A DNA stretch of 64,000 nucleotides, taken from NCBI GenBank assembly GCA_008692225.1, contig VICG01000003.1:2411501-2475500 (forward strand), in the 5' to 3' direction. How positions within the stretch are numbered: the stretch's first letter is position 1; the number at the start of each line of letters is the position of its first letter. The position numbers and the translations under genes are program-made. Source of the DNA: Monilinia fructicola. Taxonomy: Eukaryota > Ascomycota > Leotiomycetes > Helotiales > Sclerotiniaceae. This document shows, piece by piece, positions 48,254 through 62,205 of this stretch. The notes beneath the pieces are model-generated. The model worked only from the letters and a program-made list of their open reading frames with translations, was not told the DNA's origin and did no database searches.

Positions 48254-50432
48254 CTAGACCTCAATCCCCAACTCCTTTCCAATGATAAGTGCCGCTTTCT
48301 CTCCTATAGCCAATGCTGTGTGATTTGTATTGGATCCCACGTTCTCTGGGACCATGCTTAAATCACAAACCTTCAAGCCCCGCGTTCCATACACATTTAA
48401 ACTCGCATCAACGACTCCCCCCTTTTCCCTCGGCTTCATCGCACAGGTTCCTAGCGAGTGCCACGTCGTGTTGAGATTCCCCCTAATCCAGTCTTCAATG
48501 GCTGCGTCATCTTCGGCGCTATATTCTATATCTTTGATTTCCCCGTCTGGCCCTCTGGCAGGTCTGGCGGCTTCAGACGCTTCTTCAACAATGGCGGCTT
48601 TGGACCCTTTCGCAAATTTCGGATGTCCGAGCGCGACCTCGCCGCGGAAATAAGGTAAGCGTCTACAAATTTCCCGCTGCATTTTATAGGCCCACAACTG
48701 CTTTTTGAGATCGCTCGGGTGCTTCAAAAAGCCGGGGTCAAAGTCATAACCGTTCTCTACGTCCGATGGGTCGGTGATATGGATGAATCCTCGGGAATAA
48801 GGGTAGCCGGTATATGCAGCCATGGTTATGTACTGGCCGGGCTCGACGAGTGAGTGGTCTGTGAGCAAGGTATTTATGACAGCGCAGAGCATGAGGGGCT
48901 TGGTGGGATAAGGGGCGAAGTCGCGCTCCCAGTCGGCGACGAAGTCGGGGCCTAGGGCTTGGATTTCGGAGGGGGAGGGGCGCAATTTGGAGCAGATGTC
49001 TGGGGGCAGATTAGGATGCGATTTCGCGGGAGTGGTGTTTGGCTTGAGCGAGAGGAGAACGAGAGACTTACCGACTGCATTCCAGCCTAGTTTAGGATCC
49101 TTTTCTTCCAGCGCTTGGGCGAGAGGTTTCCTCCCGCTTAAGATGTTATCGGTGGTTTCTGATTCATCCAGTGAGGTCTTGTAAGGGTACAGAAGGAGGT
49201 TGTGATCTGTTGACAAAAATACGTCAGCTATCCTTTTCTTCCGAGCGTGTAAAGTAAAACAGATCGTCTCGTCCTGCTCACCTTGATAATCTTCCCCCAC
49301 GCCGTCAACCTCACTAACAACTTGCACGCCCGCTCTCTCCAACACCTCCTTCCTCCCTATCCCGCTCCTCTCCAAAATCAGTGGTGTTCCAAGGGCTCCT
49401 GAACTCACCACTACAAGCTTCTCAGCTGTGACTGTTTGGGGAATTGATTTGCTAAGTGAGAGCGAGGGCTGATGTGCGGGATTGGATATGTATTCTACGC
49501 CTGTTGCTCGAGGAGGAGACGATTTATCAAAGAGCACGCGTACGACTTTGGATTCTGTGAGGAGGTGCAGGTTCGGGTAGGAGGAGGACTGAAGCAGAGG
49601 GTGGATGTAGCAGTGAGCTGCGTCTTGGCGATGACCGGCGGGGGAAACGAAGCGGTGCCATCTCTTTCCCAGCGTTAGTTTCTCTCGGGATCCAAGAGGC
49701 AATGGAGGGAAATTATGTCTTGGAACAAGAAATGTATACTCACACTAAACCCCCCACACGCAGTTCCATCCTGCAAATCCACAATCTCTTGATACCCCAT
49801 CTTCTTCACCGTCTCCATAAACACATGCTCACTTTTCGACCTATAAGCCCCATCCCCAACTTGCACCGGACCCTCGTAGCCGTGTTGTTTTGGGTCTCGC
49901 CCGTCCCCGACAGGGAGATATGTTTCCACTTTCTTATTCATTTCTAGCATGTCATCGGCGGTCCATCCGGGCGTGTTCCAGGAGTCGAAATCGATGGATT
50001 GGGCCCGTGTGTACATGGCGAAATTTATGGAGGAGCCGCCCCCGAGGAGTCCACCGGTAGAGACGATGGCGGCTCGGTTGTTGAGGTGGGGGGAAGGTCT
50101 GCTCTGGTAGAACTGTATGTAAAGTTGATGTTAATAGCGGTATCAATATCAACGCTCTCACCCTCCCCCCAATCCCTCACCTCTCGCGAAGAATTAACTA
50201 AAGCTTGACGAAAAGGATAACTGACCAAAGACGTCTTGGAATCCGGCACTAAATGGCTCAAATACAAAGCCGGACTCACAACCAGGGGGTCCTGATAATT
50301 ATTTTTACCGCATTCGATGAGGAGGATGCGAAGATCGGGGTTTGCGCGAGCGAGACGTCCTGCTGCTGCGCAGCCGGCAGTACCGCCGCCGGCGAAGATT
50401 ATGTCGACGCTTTGGGGGGGAGAGGAGGTCAT
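48254..50432 (-). CDS. GMC oxidoreductase, alcohol (methanol) oxidase-like
   Basis: FAD-dependent glucose-methanol-choline family enzyme most like fungal alcohol oxidases, which oxidise short primary alcohols to aldehydes with H2O2 release. Exons 50432-50226, 50112-49744, 49663-49282, 49206-49072 and 48999-48254 join in frame to 612 residues. Motifs: FAGGGTAGCAAAGRLA (FAD-binding GxGxxG), LLIECGKNN, GGLLGGGSSINFAMYTRAQS (signature 1), SSGALGTPLILERSGIGRKE (signature 2), and the C-terminal catalytic region NTTWHSLGTCAM with SNTNHTALAIGEKAAL. Intron 1 is about 112 nt with a GTCAGT donor; intron 2 has a CTAAC branch site. No signal peptide or transmembrane segment is seen. The C-terminus (LGIEV) lacks a clear peroxisomal tripeptide. 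Substrate is inferred from family resemblance. Confidence 0.88.
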
Positions 50433-52787
50433 CTTCGGGGGTGGAGGATAGTCACGAGGAGCCGAGGATAGGTGATGAACTCGGGGATAGATGTCTCAGC
50501 TATGAGGTGTGAAGTAGAGTAGGCAACTAATATATGTATACCAACGTATCTCTTCATATATCCTCCCACAGAACTCTCGATGTCACAAAAGTATACGTAG
50601 TAAAGCACAAGATTCAGATCGTCTTTAACGCATCCCATCCATCGCATTCCGTCCCTCTTATATACACAAAATCATGCCCCATGCGCAGCTTTTGTGTTCC
50701 CCAGTCAATTACCCGTCGTGGTACACACTGCATAAAGTGCTCCCGTGACTCAACGTTACACTGGTGGCTGGCTCAAATGCACAAAGACTCGGCTTAACCT
50801 TATGCGTAGGTTATAGAAACGGAATTCAAGTTTGTCGTTCCCCTCATTGATCCATTTTCTCGAATGGGAGGGACACACAGCACAGGGCGGGTCAAATAGT
50901 GCTACGAAGACCAAATCGCTGCAAGGTGGGACGGGTCTTGCCAACTAATGGAATGTAGAAGATTGATATTGATACATGGGAGGGAATTGCTATGGAGCGT
51001 ACTCCTTTGGCGGGCATATCTTCGCAGGGGCACAAATTGCCGAGTCCGTACATCTTCCTAGGTATTCTCTACTGGTGGTAGATTCGGACGTAGATTCAGC
51101 CTCGCATACCGCATGCAGCCTGAGTATCGGGTACCTTTCACCCAGCCCAAGCTCCTACCAAGCTCCTACCAAACCCACACGCATCACGCACGCAGACAAG
51201 ATTGCGGCAACGCAAATACCTACAGTAGTGCTCCTACGATGCGACGCACCCAACAAGCCAATCGGAACCCGACCACCCTCTGTATATCCATCAGCCGCTA
51301 GAGCCTAACCCTTTACAAGCTAGCCCCGTGGGGATGCAGAGCCTACTTTACTATTCTTCAACGTCCATCCATCATTAAACGCTGCACTTGCATTGTTTAG
51401 CCAAATACGACGGCATTTTTCCGCGTTTCCACCTCGAAAGATAACGAGGCAGATCGACATGTAACTCTGATTGTAACCGTAACTTCCAAGGTTATCACAT
51501 GCCAGCCATCTCGAGCTAGCATGTACGATTTATCCGAGGGTGGTCTTAATGCGCTCTTGTGACTGATATCTTTCATCGCCTCATACATCATATTGGCGAT
51601 TTGACTTGGGGGTACAAGATATCTACCGACCTACCTACTTACCTAGTAATTTGTTCTACAATGAAGGAGGCGTGATGCATACGAGTACGAGGTAACCCAG
51701 ACGTTAACAATCCAATGTCAAAAGCCAAGCCCCCACCCCATTCCAGCTTCCTTTTCTTTTGTGATTTCTACTAGCTAGTATCAAGTATCTAGTATCTAAT
51801 ATCCAGCGCCTTGGATCGATCCAACCAAGAAACCAAGAAACCAAGACACAAATACACAAATACAAACACAAACACAAAAACAGATCCGGAACTCTACTTC
51901 AACATCCATCCACAGCATCATAGATCACACCATCGCTTATACCTCTACCACTATTCCCCAAAGACAAAACACCACATGCAAAATACAGAGCGCTACCTAG
52001 ATCCAGATAGAATATATCCACACAGCTACAATCCAAGCATTGCAATCAGGCAACCTACCTAGTACCCAACAAGGAGTCTTACAGGCCATCATGTATCACA
52101 AGTTCATTGTATGCTGATGTATACCCTTCACCCCACAAAGCTAAAGAGAGAATACGCAACTCAGAGATTATCAAAGACAATACGAGCATTGGTAGGACAC
52201 AATACACCAAACTATCAAGTGTTATTATTATCATTTTCTTAGTATGAGCAAAACTACTAGTAAATAATTTCGTTTATTCGCATCATTTTCTCCCCTTTTC
52301 TTTCTGAAATTACTCCATCTTGCTTATTCTGTCATGTTCATTCAAAAATGCCACCTTCGCTCTTTGTACTCCAGAAATGAATGCAAATGAGAATAAGGAT
52401 GCATCCTCTCCTTCACCAAACACTGTGACAATCAGTGAATATTGATCTGAATGGAGAAAAAAGTAGAGTAAGATAACTGTCCGTGCACAAATGCAATATC
52501 CGATGAGAACTTTGATAGAATTCATAAGCTAAACTTGAACGAATTGAAAGAACTATAACATGCAAACAAGTCCGACGAGAACCCAACAACTAAGCATCCT
52601 GTCCCAAGTAACCTTGAACGCCAAATAACCCATTCTCGTCTCAGGATTGGTATTATGTACGCCCCCATTAATCATCATTAAACATCAATTCACACCAAAC
52701 TTCTTGGCATATTGTGCTCCCATGGATTGGTATTTGGTTTGAATGTATTCAAATTAAAATGTCAAAACTCCCCCAAATGCAATGCTT
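50433..52787. other. 2.35 kb without a recognised gene
   Basis: Upstream region of the GMC gene and 3' flank of the JmjC gene. CTAGTATC-type short repeats occur at about 51771-51801, and an A/C-rich stretch follows (51830-51890). No conserved ORF, tRNA or mobile element recognised. Confidence 0.5.
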
Positions 52788-55700
52788 TTACTTGGCTGTG
52801 CTAGTCGTGACCTTTCTCAAGTTCTTCAGCATATTTTCGATTAAAGACTCCGAGTCAATAGGTACGTCCGGCAAGTCATGGGTTTGCGGAGGAGGAGGAG
52901 CGAAGGTATGTGGTTGTACTTGCTGGCCCGAAAGGTTTTGAAAATATTGTTGATGAGGATAGAGGGGTTTTGCCTCCTGCTTAGGAGGTTCAGATAAAGG
53001 CTGGGGCTGAGGTTGAGGTGAAGAATCTATTGGTTGATTTGAATCTCGCTGGTCAAGGGGAGAATATGGAGGAGTGGTACGAGTAGTACTGATGACTGGT
53101 TGAGGTTGTGGTGACGAATCATGACTAATCTGCTGCGGTGGTTGGGGTGGAGATTGCTGGGACTTCTCAAGTTGCTGCTGAGGTGGTTGAATTTGCTCAG
53201 TTTGTTTCGACTCAGCTTTTCTTGGGCTTTGAGAAGTGTGTCCATGTTGAGCAGAAGAGCTTTGGGCACCATACGGAGGGTAAGACGAGTCTTGATATTG
53301 AGTGGGATGATAATCTTTATGATTTTGCTGCTGCTGATGGTTCTGCTGATGGCTCTGCTGCTGCTGAGTCTGTTGTTGGGTGTCTCGCGGCTGCGGTACG
53401 TGATGGTTGTGGAACATTGAACTATACTCTTTTCGAATGGCTGGGTGCAAAGGAGAGTGGTCTTTCCTTTCCCATTGATTCGCATCATATGGCTTCGGCG
53501 GAACCTGCTGAGTTGGAGTGTGCTGTTGTCTGGCGATGGAAGGCGAGGTATAGTTCGGTCGTGCAGATGAAGTTGCTGAGGAGTATGATTGCGACCCACC
53601 AGAGGAATATGAACCGCGAGCAGATTGAGAACTGTAGGAAGTGGTACCACTGTAGGCTGCACTGGGATACGTCGTTTTGCTGCTAATACCACCAGTGTAG
53701 GAAGAAATTGAAGGTGGAAGCGATCCTGTAATCGAACCTGATTTTGAAAATAGTGTCTTCTTAAGATGTTCGGAAAGGTTACCTTGGTAACCATTCATGA
53801 ATCCCCCACCATCTCTGTAAGGACTCTTGTATTCCAAGGGTGACCGGTTATGCTCGATTTGCAAGTAGCGATACTTTGCAAAAACATTCCCTATCCTGGG
53901 AGCAGCTGCCTTGGAGCTGAAAGGATTGTTTCCTTTTGATGTCGGTGGGGCACTTTGTGGTAGGTAATTTGTATTCGGTGGAGCCAGGGGACTGGCAGTT
54001 GCTTGTGATGAGCGTGATGTAGCTGCTTGGTAAGGCGGACGGGGTGGGGCATATTTAACTTGTGGAGCATAACTCGCTTGTGTAGCATAAGATTTTGAGG
54101 TATAACTAGCTTGTGGAGTATAGCTAGCTTTGGGAGTATAGCTGGGTTGTGGAGTTGCAGTCGTAGATGTAGACGTAGAAGCAGAAGCAGAAGCAGATGC
54201 AGGAAGATCTGCAGTGCTCTGAAACCTGGGATCAGTACCAAAGTTGAGACCGACTGCAGGTACTTGTACCGGCCTGGAACTCGCTGATTGTCGCAAGAAG
54301 GCCTGTTGAGATTGGTATGATTGTGGATCAATAAGATCGTTGTGGTTATAATCCCCAGATTTACGAGGCTTATACACATATGGTCTCTCTGACCTGGCAA
54401 CAGAAGCCGCAGGTGTTGCGGAAGACGGTGCTGATTGACCGACAACATTGCTACCAGCGGTGTTCTGAGTGGGGTGTGCACCGGAGCCACGATGATTTGA
54501 AGCACTGCTGGCGGGTATCTTTGTGGCATTGGAAGAGCTTTTGTTCGAAGACGTAGGATACGAAGCTGCGTACGATAGGCGTGGTGCAGGTGGAACTGCT
54601 TTGGGAATTGTATCAAGGAAATGGCCCTTGGGATTGTGTCTTGGCCTCCCCAAATCTTCTGTGAATTGAGCCCTAGCCTCCGTAGAATTCTTTCCAAGAT
54701 AATACCAAACTTGGTTCTCTTTGCTCAAATCAAGTTTGACTTGGGCCTCATTACGCGCGATAATCTCTGTGTTAAACTCTGCCCATGTAAAGCCCTTGAC
54801 AAATGCATCCTCAGCTCTTGGAATATCGTCAATTTGACGTTTTGTTGTGTTGAGTGACGCTGCCTCGATACGAGATTTTGGCATGGGAATTGCCTTTTCA
54901 GATGGCTTAGCAAGAGTGAAGAATGATGGATCAGGGATGAGAATCCATTTATATTCGACTTCAATACGATCACTGGCGAAAGGGTTAGCAATACCATCAT
55001 AACAGAGCAACACAATTTTACGAACCCGCGTGGCAAGATATCGACAAGCACCGTCTCCTCATCTTTCCTATTCTCAATGATAGTACCTGCAAAAATATCG
55101 CCTTTGTAAAACTGCATTTGGCAGACTTCATTGGCTTTCAATTCCTTGGCCCCATTGCGAATACGAACGTCTTCCTCGAGAGCCTCATTATCGAGCTTCT
55201 TATCTCGTTTAACACGATGGAACCGACAGCTAAACTCAATAGCCCACTCTTTGTATTCGGTGCCATCCTCACCAAACACCGGAATCTCGCCTTGCTCAAC
55301 AAATACACCTGCCGCTGCTGCGCATGTCGCATGGTATGCTCTTGTACACTTCTTCTTCGAGCATTGGAAACATGCACCTTTCTTCGAACGACAATAGTTG
55401 CACTTGAGGTCAAATCGAGCTTTAGAAATCTCCTTGATACCAGTAACCATTTCTTTCTTCTCTACTTCTTCAATGATCGTTTCCGGAATGTACTGAGCAC
55501 ACATACGATGCGCCTGTTTACCTTCCTCGGTTGGAAGTAGAGGCTCGGAGGGTATGTCATTGGGGCAGAGGACACAAGGTTCGTTGACCGGTGCTTTGAT
55601 GCGCATGCGAATTCTCTTCACATTTTGCTGGTCATCTGATTCACTCTTGACGCGCTTCCGCTTGCGTTGAGCCTTGGTTTTGACCTTTGCGTCACCACTA

Positions 55701-57369
55701 CTATCAGGGGGAGTAGGGAGGTCTGTCGGTTCATTTTCGTCATCATCCTCGTCCTCCTCGTCCTCATCAAAGTCAGTTTCGTACTCAGTCTCTTCGCCAT
55801 TCATCTTGCGTTCTAGATCTCGAACATTGATCCAAACGCTATCTTGAGCTTGATCACAGTCGCATTTCTTGGCTACCTTTCCATATTCAATCCATGATGG
55901 TAAGCCGAAGTTAACGGCTTCAGCGCAGTTGTAACCGAGATTGTATCCAGAATGGTATCCATACGGAAAAGTAATGACGAATTCGCCTGGTCGGTGAACA
56001 ATTTTGTTGACCTTGATGTTATAGTTCGACAACAAATGTTGAGGTGATATCAAAAATGTTTTATGACGAAGGAATTCACTGCAGGCCTTTGCATCAGCAG
56101 GCCAGATGTTTTTCATCGCAGCTTCAAATCGTCTTGCATCCCCTTGAGAGATACTGTACCATTGCTTCGGGGCACCAAAGTGAAGATAATTGATACTGTA
56201 AAGGTCGACGTCTTCCAAGTGCCAGGCAAATGTAGCTTTCCACATACCCAAATAAAGATATGCAGTGTTGACACCAGGAATTTGTCCGCCCAGATGATCA
56301 AGTATATTGGGTAGCTTCCCCAGGTTCCACTCCGTTGTTTTATCATCGAAGAGTGATCCCATCATATCTGCTCCATAAAGAGGTGGAGCATATGTAAGAG
56401 TGCGCCAATAATGTCGTTCTAGTTCTTCGCATCTCTCTGCCGAGTAATCTTCGCCTTCCAACTCGTAATTGAAATTCTCAAATGCAGCTTCATCTACCAC
56501 TCCCGTTTCACGACGGTTGTTCTTACGACGAGAAGAAACGGATATGGCTTTAGGTTGCCTTCCTCCCTTCGGTTTAACAGGTGTGTCATCCTCATTCCCT
56601 TCTTGCTTAATAGACGAGGGTCCACCTTCGGTCTTTGGGGATACAGGCGTGGGTAAACGATCCGGAGTTCCATTTTCTGAATCGGCCATGGCATTTGTCT
56701 TGAGTTTGAAAGGTCGACCTGGCTTTCGCTTTCCTCCGGCCACTGCTGTTGTCGGAGTGGCTTTCGCTCTTGTCACAGGCTTGGCTTTCTCAACATTGGC
56801 TCTCCTTTCACCTCTCTTGGCAGGAGGTTGATGTTCGCTTTGATCGCACAGCTGACGCCATTGTGGAAGGTTGTAGGAACGTTGATGGAGGATATTGGCT
56901 TGCCGGTATGTTCCGCTCTGGCCCATGATATCTTGCTTGATCGGATCCTTTACCCTAATCGTTTTGATAGCATCGTCAAGTGGCGGAAGGGCAGCTTTCC
57001 ATTCGGGTGGGGGGATAACCTTGACAATACCCGATTTCATACCATATTTGTTGACTTTATCCATCTAGATATTATCGCATTAGTATACCTGTCGCCAAGT
57101 CATTTCGAAGAGACGATTTGACTTACGAAGAGATTAAAGTCCTTGAATTGAGCCATGGTCGGCATAAAGACCGGAACCCTGCCATCATCTTCCCAATGAT
57201 CTGGTTCAATTGTGTCTTCTGCAGTAAATTCGAGATCCGATAATTCTGAGTCGCTTGATGGATCGGTTCTAATTGTATTGTTGCTTTCTGGTGGCGAAGC
57301 AAGACCTTGAGAAATGGTAGATTGATTCCCCTCGCTGGGTACAACTACCTGGTCGGTAGCAGTCGACAT
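52788..57369 (-). CDS. JmjN/JmjC/PHD histone lysine demethylase (KDM4/JMJD2-like)
   Basis: Fe(II)/2-oxoglutarate histone demethylase of the KDM4 type, expected to act on H3K9/H3K36 methyl marks. Exons 57369-57127, 57064-55026 and 54972-52788 join in frame to 1488 residues. JmjN is at about residues 65-105 (VPVFMPTMAQFKDFNLFMDK, KSGIVKVIPPPEW). JmjC is at about 300-480, with iron ligands HxE in FAWHLEDVDLYSINY and the distal His in FPYGYHSGYNLGYNCAEAVN. An acidic stretch and a basic KAQRKRKRVKSES follow. An extended PHD finger follows at about 570-720 (CVLCPNDIPSEPLLP, HRMCAQYIPE, CNYCRSKKGACFQCSKKKC, AYHATCAAAAG). A chromatin-reader-like segment follows (YKGDIFAGTIIENR). The C-terminal ~600 residues are disordered and Gln/Ser/Pro/Tyr-rich with CAG-type runs. 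Large, intact and probably nuclear. Confidence 0.9.
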
Positions 57370-57673
57370 TGTGTAGGCTCACATGCGCTCGACCATGCGA
57401 CTTTCGTGTATGTGATGTAATCGACTAATTGAATGGTAGAGGTTTTCGAAGCAGATGAATGTATTCGAATTGTGGAGGGCGGTTTGAAGAATGATGCGCG
57501 CTCTGAAAAAGAATGGAACCAATCTTGGCAATTGTCGGAAGAAACAATTGATTTCGGTAGGTAGTCGTGGAGTCTTATTAATATATGCTTGAATATTTCC
57601 AATAGATTGATTAATTCGCTGATTTGATAGTTGCTGGTTTTGGTATTGTTGTTTCTTTTTTTGTACGGAGATT

Positions 57674-57830
57674 AGGTAGGTAGGTAGGTAGGTTGTTGAA
57701 GGGAGTAAGTAGTTGAAGTAGTTGAGGCAGTTGAAGTAGATGGGTAGATGGGTAGATGGGTGGATGGGTGGATGGGTGGATGGGGAGATGGATGAAGATG
57801 GCGGAATGGATGGATGGATGGATGGATAGA
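57674..57830. repeat. Tetranucleotide minisatellites (TAGG, GATGGGTG, GGAT)
   Basis: GGTA repeats at 57674-57693, then GATGGGTA/GATGGGTG units (about 57739-57785) and GGAT units (about 57808-57830), in the upstream region of the JmjC gene. Confidence 0.85.
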
Positions 57831-58140
57831 TAGGATGAACCGGGTAACCTTGAAAGTCTTATGATTTTATTATTATTGAAGGTGTAAGTGAGTTCCAGGT
57901 TGGGGTTGGTTACAACTTGCAAGATTGGGAGGTGGTTCATTCACAGTGCGGTGCGATTTCCCTCGAACGATTTCTCCTCCTTGCCGATGCACACTAGCCT
58001 TTATCCACTTTAGCGTCCAGGATATTATCATCCATGGATCTCTTATAATCTCTCTTTCTCGGTTTTCTCTCTATCTCGGTTCCAACTACCTCCAGCTATA
58101 CCGAGGACGGAGTCGAATGGATTATTATGGATTCTAGATT

Positions 58141-59045
58141 AATACAAGATAAGAGAGATGTAATAGGTAACGTTAGATCTCTTGATTATTTTTAATAATA
58201 AGAGAATCCCTAGAACTTCGTATGTTTATCTAAATAAATATAGATAATATATATAGAGATATATATAGATATAGATATAGATATATATATATATAATAAC
58301 TACGTAGGCTATTAAATAAATAACCCTAAAAATAAATAAATATCTACCTAATAAATCTTCTTATAAAAATTATCTATTATCTTAATTATATATCTATAGC
58401 CCTAGAAATATATCTATCTCATTTATTAGTAAATACTTATTAAAATATCTATTTATTAAATAAGATTTTATTATATTATTTTATCTTTCTAGTCTTATTA
58501 ATTCTCGTTAAATTAATTTTAAAATTAATTTATTTATTCTTTATATAATTTCATATTAAAAATTAGTTAAAACCGCCCGATCTATATTTGATTAAATGTT
58601 CTATTTTTATAATTAATACATGATTCACGTATCTTATATTCAATTACACAGTTAACAACATTAAGACTTCTATTAATGTCTATATTACTACGTATTCATA
58701 GATATCTTTAATAACGATATACTCGGTAGAGCTAAAAGTTCGAATTAATGTGACAAATAGAGAGAGATTGTAAACAATCGAAAGTATATAATCACAGTAA
58801 GTATATGCTTTTTCATGTTTCTTTTTCCTTTGCTCTGATTTATATAGAAAGAGATATAAAGAGAGATAGAGAGAGATACAAAGAGAGATATAGAGAGAGA
58901 TATAGATTGTAGATATACATACTTTATATATATAATATATATTATAAGATTATATATATAAACAAGGTAATAAATACTACCTACGTAAGTATCTAGATAG
59001 TTCTAGAGATATCGCCACTATTAAACTAAACACTCTTTTCTATTC
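58141..59045. repeat. AT-rich block, possible RIP relic
   Basis: Dense A/T with TATA and GAGATA simple repeats (58240-58300, 58847-58910) and few C/G. Boundaries are abrupt. No inverted termini were found, so its origin is unclear. Confidence 0.5.
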
Positions 59046-61771
59046 TATTCTAATTTATTTTTCATTCGCTTTTACTCGAGTATTTTCTTTTTCTTTTTCT
59101 TTTCCTTTTTTTTTCTCTTTTCCCATTTTCTTCTTTTACTCTTTTTTTCTCTTCCCTTTTTCCCTTGTTCTTCTTTCTCTCCTTGTTCGTCCATCTGATC
59201 TTTTTATTCTTCTCTCGCGTGTTTGCCTTGCGCTCTTTGCGATTCTTCCTACTCGCATTATTTATTATCAGTTGATGGGTGTTATCATCGGATCGGTCTC
59301 TCCTCATGCAGTGCACAGTTCATCTTCCTATACGGAGTAAGATAAGATGAGCATCATCTCAATTTACGCTCGTGATGTTCTCGAAGCACGATATGGAACC
59401 ATGGAATCCTCCTCCACTCTTATAGGGCTGAGAAGTGTATCTTTAGCCTCATCGTTTTGTACCGCGAAATCTCGGACGATACATTCATTACATTTGTGCC
59501 CCCTGTGTATACTTCATATCAATCCAGCCAAGTGCGATAAAGATATGACATATGCATCCTCAAATTCTAGAATCACAATGGATTTCTTGATCCGGTTTGT
59601 CCTGAGATACAAATTCGTCAATTCGTCAATTCGTCAAAGTTGATAGATATGACGTTGATGTTCAAGTGAAGATTGATCCAGATCTGTATCTGGATCTGTA
59701 TGGATGTATCTGTCTGTATCTGGCTGGATCTGTATCTCTTCGATAAGTAACCCGATAGGAGAAATACCCCTGTACTAGTGAAATCTCTGTCATCGAACTT
59801 GAAAAAAAGCATCTTCGTCAAATTAAGCTTCTACAGGGCATAGGACCAAGTGGCTAAAAGCGGTGACACCATTCCATCTAGATCTCCACCTCACCTGGGC
59901 AAATCTTAACCCGTTTTCCCCATGACATCCTAGCACCGATCTTACGAAATCAACCCTTCAGATCCGGGGAGGCAGTGGCTCACTCACTCAGGGGTGGGAA
60001 GTATGCTGCCGCAGCCAGCCATGATCTTCAAAGACCTCTTGCAAGTGTTGCCGGAGAATATGGATACCAAGCCTGCACGCAAACTTCCGGCATGTAGCCT
60101 TGGATTCACCTATCCAAAGTATCAACATTGTCTCGATTATATCGAGAGTGCGGGACTCCCTTTTGCGAAATTAATGTCTTTATTGGAGGAAGCGTAATCA
60201 CATTGCATGAAGATGTGTAAATATGGGGATTGAAGAAATGGTCTACAGATTTATGATCGAGATATTCGGTAGCATAGCATACAAGTGACTGAACACAATT
60301 CCGTAGCATATCACTATTGAGTCTCAGTGATCTTGAGGATGAGAAGCCCTTGGTCTTGAAAATGAAGCGAATGTCATTCAATGATTGCAAAATACTATAA
60401 TTCTGTTGAAGTTTTCAAGTGTTCACACCCTTTTATCACTCCTGTTGGACTAATCTTATCTCAGCCCCACACCTCAGAACCAATTCAGATTTCTGCCAAT
60501 AGACTTGAATATGTATTTACATTCATAAACGCCAAAGATATCATGTTGATGAATGCACGATGCTGAATGATACTATGATAGCATTTGATTGACAAGGCAA
60601 GAAAGGAGATGTTCATACCAAAAGCATACGAGAGGGTCCCTTCAAGAGCATGTTATTAGATATACGAGTAAAACCAGACGTCCTCGAACTTTCAACACTT
60701 CAAAACAACGTGATAATATCGCAATGCTATAACATATCGAAGACCTTAAAAGTTCCGCAAAGCCCGAGTGTATCTGAATACTAAGGTATATTTCAATATC
60801 CAAGTGAGTTTAAAGATCACAGAAAGATTTTTATCCCCAGATTACAACAGAGATACTGTACTACCATGTGCATTGAAGAGCAAGCAAAAACCCAACACAC
60901 CTCTAGATCCAACAATTAAGCACACATCCCGAAAGAAACCTTAAATCTAACCATCATTATCACCAGCAAATATCAAGCCCGACGACCAAATCCAACCTCT
61001 CAACAACCAAAAGCCACAAACTTTCAAACGCACCCAAGCTTTTCAGCCAATCAACAAATTCAAGAATTAGCCCCTTGAGTCTGAACCCAATCTCCAACCA
61101 AAAAGCTTCTCATACTAATAAGTCCTTGAAGGATTGATACATACACCACACCAGACCACACCACACCGCTGAAGACAACCGCAATCTCAACCCCAACCCA
61201 AAACTCAAGTGGAAAAAGATGCAAACCCTCATTTAGACAAGCGTATGGGGAAACTCTCAAAAGAAGACTTGCTATTAATAGATGTATATTTGCCATGTAG
61301 TCTATCTGGCGTGAACACCCGCATGCTTTGAGATCGTAGCATGGAAATGGAGGGGGGCGATACTGTATGTTTGCTTAGAATTGGTGTGAATTTAGGTATG
61401 GGGGATTTTCATGTATAGGATGTATAGATAGGTAGCTCAAAATTGAAGATGGTATCTTCGATACAGAGAGAGAGATATATATATTTCCATGACAACGTAC
61501 ATCCTCCCAATACACCACGCAGCCAGCACAATCCATAATCTCATCCCCATATACCCACCCCCACCCCCCATTAATCCCTTCCTACCCTCCTGCTCCATCC
61601 CGCCGTGAGACATCCAGACATGCAATTCATAAAATCCATACCCGCCCTCCCCTTCCTCCCTCCCCTTCCTCTCCCCGTTCCCCCATCGCACCGCCCCATG
61701 CCAACCTGAAGCAAAAAAGTCCATCTGAATCATCACAGTATATACCATATCTGACGTTTGGATATTCATTC

Positions 61772-61804
61772 CTCATCTCCCATCTCCCATCTCCCATCTC
61801 CCAC
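61772..61804. repeat. CTCCCAT heptamer repeat
   Basis: Four to five tandem CTCCCAT units followed by a C-rich stretch. Confidence 0.75.
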
Positions 61805-62118
61805 CCCCAATCAACCAACCAAACAACTCACCCAACCACCAGCCCACCCCACCACCAAACCCACCTTCCCAAGTCATCAAACCTCACCTCGCCCCCCTAA
61901 CCTCACATTCCCTTCCCTTCCCTTCCCGCCCATCCACATCCACATCCACATCGACATCCACATCTTTTACTCTCCACTCTCCACTCTCCACTCGATCTTC
62001 ACAGCTACACTCCATCCTACAGCGACGACAGGATAGATACCCCTCTCCTCCTCTCCTCCTCTCCTCCTCACTCCTAGATTCCCAATTCTCCATTTCGGGT
62101 TGAGCTTGATTCAAACAT

Positions 62119-62205
62119 ACATCTATCTATCTATCCATCTATCTATCTATCCATCTATCCATCTATCCATCTATCCATCTATCCATCTATATCTATATCT
62201 ATACA
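62119..62205. repeat. ATCT/ATCC tetranucleotide microsatellite
   Basis: About twenty ATCT and ATCC units ending in ATCTAT units. Confidence 0.85.

Noticed and set aside
53027..53794. 255-codon ORF antisense-frame partner inside the JmjC gene
   Set aside because: It is an alternative frame of the low-complexity tail of the demethylase.
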